Shown here: in pieces, positions 60,478 through 64,000 of the stretch
Layout of the letters: each line of letters opens with the position of its first letter
Position numbering within the stretch: position 1 is the stretch's first letter
Assembly (NCBI RefSeq): GCF_037971845.1
Contig: NZ_CP150227.1
Span: 2,666,001 to 2,730,000 of the forward strand
DNA length: 64,000 nucleotides
Reading direction: 5' to 3'
Source: Paenibacillus sp. FSL R5-0766
Lineage (GTDB): Bacteria; Bacillota; Bacilli; Paenibacillales; Paenibacillaceae
Program-made: the position numbers and the translations under genes
Notes under the pieces: model-generated
Told to the model about the DNA's origin: nothing
Databases searched by the model: none
The model's input: only the letters and a program-made list of their open reading frames with translations

Positions 60478-62700
60478 ATGCTGCATTCATTAAAGGCCAT
60501 ACAATCATACAAGTCAGGTAATACGCCGGAAGCCCAGCAGCTATGGCTGCAACTGCTGGCAGCAGCGGAGAAACCCCATATTAACCTCGAACGCATTCAT
60601 TCCATTGCCGAACTTGAGGGAACAAATCCGGTACTGGACTACACCGAGCGTACACTGCATGTGTTGGAGGAGCTTCAGGTTTCTTTTTGGGTGCGAGAAA
60701 TTCTGGAAGACGTATTAATCTGGTCAGAGACGGCGAAGGCCGGATCACGGGAACAGCGGCGGGTATGGCAAAGGCAGGGCGTTAACTTGTTTGTACACAA
60801 CGTGGGGTCCGCTCAGTTATATGACTTATACGCAGTGGCAGAGCACCTGGATAATGACATCGGTAAGACCAAAGAGACGAGTATAAATCAACCTGGTTCT
60901 CCGGGCGATGCCTTAAGTAAGAATGTGGATATAAGCGAGCATGATGCGCTGAATACACACACTCCAAGGCATGAGATTATACGTACTCTAATTGCTACGC
61001 ATGGACTTATTGGTCAATACATACGCGGCGAGATTCCATTTGCCGAGAATGCTTCGCTCCACGCCTTGATCGTCAAAGGATGGCTTACTACAGATGAGTT
61101 GCACACCATACTGATGGCACTAAATGAGTGCATTATCGCAGGTGTTGATCGAGCGTTATGGAATCAGGTTCAGGCTGAGGTGCAGCGAATTGTAGACTGG
61201 ATTATCGCTGGACCGGATCATGAAGACTGGAGCGTGAAGGAACGGTTATCCCGCTTAAGAAGTTCATCCATTCGGCAGGGAGAAGCTATGGATACGGCTT
61301 ACGCCAGGCTCCAAACGGAACTGGATGTAGAACAGGCGCTGGCTCCGCTGGCTCATCGCACATTATGGTATGTGGAGTCGGCCATGCAGGATTTCTCGTT
61401 GCAGGAGATGGTGAAAGTGTTCCTGTTGACGCTTCGCAGCGAGAGTATGCATCCCACATCCATGGAGAGCCGATCTGAAATCGTTCGGCATATCAGCTTC
61501 GAACCATTGATGAATACGATGTATTACGACTACAAGGGCGTCAAGAAGCTCAATATTTACAAGAAACGAATGATTGAGAAATATTTGGAACAGTATGCAT
61601 GGGAACAGATTACGGCAGGAGAGCAGATTGTTTATCCTCATCTAACACATCGCATTGAGCGTCATGCGGATCTGCCGGATACACTGTTTGTGACCTTTGA
61701 ATTTTCTCCAGCAGCGGAGAAGCTGATTGCATTCTGTATTGAAGCAGAAAAGTCGCCGTTATACGAGAAGGCTGTACTGCTGTTATTTGACCTGTTCGGA
61801 TTACGCCGGGATGCCTATGATCGTTTCCATAACGAAGAGACGTATTTGTCCGATATGAACAGCTCCGGTGATTATAAAAAAGTACTGCTCGACTATATCG
61901 TTGGTAAACGGGTACTGGATATCGGTCCAGGTGGAGGAATTCTGCTGGATCTGATTGAGCAGGAAAAACCGGAAGTGGAGCCGATTGGTATCGATATCTC
62001 GGCCAATGTCATTGAAGCGCTGGAACGCAAAAAACAGCGCGAGGGACATCGCTGGCAAGTTATGAAGGGGGATGCCCTGCAACTGGAGCAATATGTGCAG
62101 CCGGGCACAGTAGATACGGTTATTTTTTCATCCATTCTGCATGAATTATATTCCTATATTGAACTGGACGGTCGAAGATTTAATTCAGATACGGTTGTAG
62201 CAGCGCTGAGAAGTTCATTCCGTGTGCTGTCACCTGGAGGAAGAATTCTGATTCGGGATGGGATCATGAGTGAACCGGAGGCACAGAAGCGCCGGATTCG
62301 TTTCCAGGAACCGGATGGGATGCGCTGGCTGGAGCGGTATGCAGAGGATTTTCAGGGACGTGCAATTCAATATGAGCGGATCTCAGACAATGAGGCCGTA
62401 TTGCCGATCAACGATGCGATGGAATTTCTCTACACGTATACGTGGGGCGAAGAGGCCTATGTGCATGAAATTCAGGAACAGTTCGGTATATTCACGCCGA
62501 CAGCCTATGAGAACTGTATTCGAGAAGCACTGGGTGAACAAGCCGAGATTATCACTTTCGAACATTTCCTTCAGAAGGGGTACACGGAAGCACTTGGAGA
62601 ACGAATGATCTTCATGAAGGAAAATGGTGAACCTGCGCCTTTGCCAGACAGTACCTGCCTGATTGTCATTGAGAAGAAAAAAGGGTTGGCGGCTGGATGA
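60478..62700 (+). CDS. Class I SAM methyltransferase with a large unrecognised N-terminal region (740 aa)
   Basis: The C-terminal third (about 455-735) is a Rossmann-type methyltransferase: motif I RVLDIGPGGGILLDLIEQE (~475-493), PIGIDISANVIEAL, GDALQLEQYVQPGTVDTVIFSSILHEL and SPGGRILIRDGIM. Residues 1 to ~450 are helix-rich and not recognised (GLIGQYIRGEIPFAENASLHALI; MNECIIAGVDRALWNQVQAEVQRIVDWIIAG; ISFEPLMNTMYYDYKGVKKLNIYKKRMIEKYLEQY), with a low-complexity linker around 135-155. The start is fixed by AGAGAGGGG before ATG 60478. It begins 17 bases after the kinase gene and overlaps the phosphatase gene by ATGA. The substrate is unknown. Confidence 0.8.
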   Translation: MLHSLKAIQSYKSGNTPEAQQLWLQLLAAAEKPHINLERIHSIAELEGTNPVLDYTERTLHVLEELQVSFWVREILEDVLIWSETAKAGSREQRRVWQRQGVNLFVHNVGSAQLYDLYAVAEHLDNDIGKTKETSINQPGSPGDALSKNVDISEHDALNTHTPRHEIIRTLIATHGLIGQYIRGEIPFAENASLHALIVKGWLTTDELHTILMALNECIIAGVDRALWNQVQAEVQRIVDWIIAGPDHEDWSVKERLSRLRSSSIRQGEAMDTAYARLQTELDVEQALAPLAHRTLWYVESAMQDFSLQEMVKVFLLTLRSESMHPTSMESRSEIVRHISFEPLMNTMYYDYKGVKKLNIYKKRMIEKYLEQYAWEQITAGEQIVYPHLTHRIERHADLPDTLFVTFEFSPAAEKLIAFCIEAEKSPLYEKAVLLLFDLFGLRRDAYDRFHNEETYLSDMNSSGDYKKVLLDYIVGKRVLDIGPGGGILLDLIEQEKPEVEPIGIDISANVIEALERKKQREGHRWQVMKGDALQLEQYVQPGTVDTVIFSSILHELYSYIELDGRRFNSDTVVAALRSSFRVLSPGGRILIRDGIMSEPEAQKRRIRFQEPDGMRWLERYAEDFQGRAIQYERISDNEAVLPINDAMEFLYTYTWGEEAYVHEIQEQFGIFTPTAYENCIREALGEQAEIITFEHFLQKGYTEALGERMIFMKENGEPAPLPDSTCLIVIEKKKGLAAG

Positions 62701-63275
62701 TGAATGAGGCCAGTACGTTTTTGTATTTTGTCAGACATGCGGAGTCTCGATATGTTGAAGGACAGGAACGCGAGCGTGGACTGACAGGGCAAGGTCATCA
62801 AGATGCGGGAACGGTTGCCAGTCTGCTCCATGGGGAGCAGATTCAACTGTTCTATTCTAGCCCTTACAGGCGCGCGGTGGATACGATTCAGATTCTGGCA
62901 GATCAGTCAGGTGGAATTGTGGTTACAGAGGAAGATTTGCGTGAACGCCAGTTGTCGAGTTCGGATGTGAAGCATCATAATTTTCGTGAAGCCAAGCAAC
63001 GATTGTACCGTGATCCTACGTATGCGTATCCTGGAGGAGAGTCTGGTGAACAGGCTCGCTCAAGGGCAGTAGCGGTGATCGAGAAAATTTTGGATAAACA
63101 TGTGGGTCACAAGGTAGTCATCGGAACCCATGGAGATGTCATGACGCTTATTTTACAACATTATGATTCTTCCTACGGGTATGATTTCTGGGAGAAGACT
63201 ACGATGCCGGATATCTATAAGTTGCAGTTTGATGGAACGCGCAAGTTGGTGCAGGTCACCCGATTGTGGGAGTGA
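62697..63275 (+). CDS. Histidine phosphatase superfamily protein
   Basis: A 192-residue phosphoglycerate-mutase-like phosphatase: catalytic FVRHAESRYVEG (H14), LFYSSPYRRAVDTIQILA, and second histidine in VVIGTHGDVMTLIL. The size fits the CobC/GpmB branch acting on small phosphates. ATGA overlap with the methyltransferase gene indicates a joint role; a kinase and a phosphatase flanking a methyltransferase would suit a temporary phosphate on the substrate, which is inference. Confidence 0.9.
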   Translation: MMNEASTFLYFVRHAESRYVEGQERERGLTGQGHQDAGTVASLLHGEQIQLFYSSPYRRAVDTIQILADQSGGIVVTEEDLRERQLSSSDVKHHNFREAKQRLYRDPTYAYPGGESGEQARSRAVAVIEKILDKHVGHKVVIGTHGDVMTLILQHYDSSYGYDFWEKTTMPDIYKLQFDGTRKLVQVTRLWE

Positions 63276-63335
63276 CAGAGTTATATATGAGAAATTCATT
63301 AACCAGAATGATAGTGGGGAGGAGTGAGTTGGCGG

Positions 63336-63998
63336 ATGAAAATTACGCTTTTGCCTGATACATACTTTATTGAAAATCTAAGCGTATCTTCATTACAGGA
63401 TAGAATGTACTGCATATTTGATCTTGAAGGTACAGGCATTAATCCTGTGGTGGAGAGTGTGACTCAATTTGGTGCGATGCATTACCAAAGAGGTCAACAA
63501 TGTAATACAACATTTTCTTCACTGACACGCGCGAACAAACCAATACCAGAACCTGTGGCGAAATTAACAGGAATTTCGAATGAGGATATGGTAGAGGCTC
63601 CGTCGTTCGTAGAAGCATTTCAGGAATTTCAGGAATTTATTGGTGATAACGTTCTTGTGACACAAGCCGGATATGAATATGACCTGCCCATCTTGAAGCG
63701 GCATTGTGATGAGTATGGGCTTCCGATGTTGACCAACCCGGTGCTCGATACAAAAGCGATGTTCACCTACATTCATCCTGAAATTAACGAGGTCGTTTCT
63801 ACAGATTTTCTGATTCGGTATTACGATCTGAATACAGATGGAATTCACAGGCACAATGCTTTGGCAGATTGTGGTGTGATTGCTCGTATCATTGAAAGTA
63901 TTCTTAGCGAATATGAGGAACTTCAATTGGATCATTTTACAGCCGATCCTAATCGAATGATGAAGCGGTTTGTTATACCTGAGATGTATCTGACATGA
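63336..63998 (+). CDS. DEDDh 3'-5' exonuclease (DnaQ-like)
   Basis: A 220-residue exonuclease-fold protein. ExoI FDLEGTGINP (D, E), ExoII YEYDLPILKRHCDEYG, ExoIII HNALADCGVIARII (H and D), a full DEDDh set. It may act on DNA or RNA ends; it resembles stand-alone proofreading or PolC-exonuclease-like proteins. ATG 63336 has GGAGGAGTGA about 9-11 bases upstream. It starts 60 bases after the phosphatase gene, so co-transcription is possible. The gene is complete, ending 2 bases before the window end. Confidence 0.85.
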   Translation: MKITLLPDTYFIENLSVSSLQDRMYCIFDLEGTGINPVVESVTQFGAMHYQRGQQCNTTFSSLTRANKPIPEPVAKLTGISNEDMVEAPSFVEAFQEFQEFIGDNVLVTQAGYEYDLPILKRHCDEYGLPMLTNPVLDTKAMFTYIHPEINEVVSTDFLIRYYDLNTDGIHRHNALADCGVIARIIESILSEYEELQLDHFTADPNRMMKRFVIPEMYLT

Positions 63999-64000
63999 TG

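Noticed and set aside
1..64000. tRNA, rRNA, tmRNA, CRISPR array, prophage or intact IS transposase
   Set aside because: None was recognised on either strand while reading the window; short or diverged RNAs could be missed by eye.

Overview
The window looks like chromosomal DNA of a Gram-positive, endospore-forming soil or plant-associated bacterium of the Paenibacillus type. The pointers are an SLH-anchored glycosidase, a YesM/YesN two-component pair beside a CUT1 sugar transporter, many AraC, LacI and DeoR regulators, cellulose-binding and mannoside-degrading proteins, strong AGGAGG ribosome binding sites, and a P450-reductase fusion of the BM3 type. No rRNA, tRNA, CRISPR array, prophage or intact transposase gene was seen. 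Most genes are on the + strand and end at clear hairpin-plus-T-run terminators.

Layout. 1-7.3 kb: the 3' end of a secreted CBM3 protein, then a carbohydrate uptake locus (sensor kinase, AraC-type response regulator, lipoprotein binding protein, two permeases). 7.4-17.1 kb: housekeeping and stress genes (glutathione peroxidase, AraC regulator, nitroreductase, SLH-GH18 protein, thioredoxin-reductase-like flavoprotein, DUF3243 protein, heme O synthase CtaB, TPR protein). 17.1-19.1 kb: divergent LysR regulator and EamA exporter. 19.3-23.1 kb: LacI regulator and GH2 beta-mannosidase. 23.2-28.1 kb: a six-gene operon of a secreted Met-rich protein, an OmpR-type regulator, a small-sensor histidine kinase, CcdA, a TlpA-like thioredoxin lipoprotein and a lipoprotein MsrA-MsrB fusion. 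I read this as an extracytoplasmic methionine-sulfoxide repair and sensing system, and it is the most interesting locus here. 28.2-30.2 kb: an AraC regulator whose frame runs without a stop through a Fur-box/SD region into an iron-siderophore binding lipoprotein.

30.3-40.3 kb: a small matrixin-like protease and a lipoprotein, a divergent SRAP protein, an old-yellow-enzyme homologue, a DeoR regulator, OsmC, DUF2062 and AEC carrier genes, then 6-phosphogluconolactonase and the formaldehyde-fixing hxlA-hxlB pair with hxlR. 40.5-49.5 kb: PepF, a DUF2500 protein, rhamnulokinase with a DeoR regulator, lutABC for lactate oxidation, and a second glutathione peroxidase. 49.8-53 kb: a self-sufficient CYP102-type fatty-acid hydroxylase. 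53.1-58.6 kb: two orphan small genes, a six-hairpin-type glycosidase and a Gfo/Idh/MocA oxidoreductase divergent from an AraC regulator. 58.6-64 kb: a tightly packed run of RidA-like, GNAT, APH-like kinase, a 740-residue methyltransferase with an unrecognised N-terminal half, a histidine phosphatase and a DEDDh exonuclease.

A non-coding repeat family of about 190-230 bp with inverted ends recurs at 11.9, 45.5 and 56.0 kb, with diverged or partial copies at 16.2 and 40.3 kb. A different palindromic element with TA-flanked ends sits between the sensor kinase and response regulator at 2.7 kb. Product names are from motif and family recognition by eye; no database search was run.
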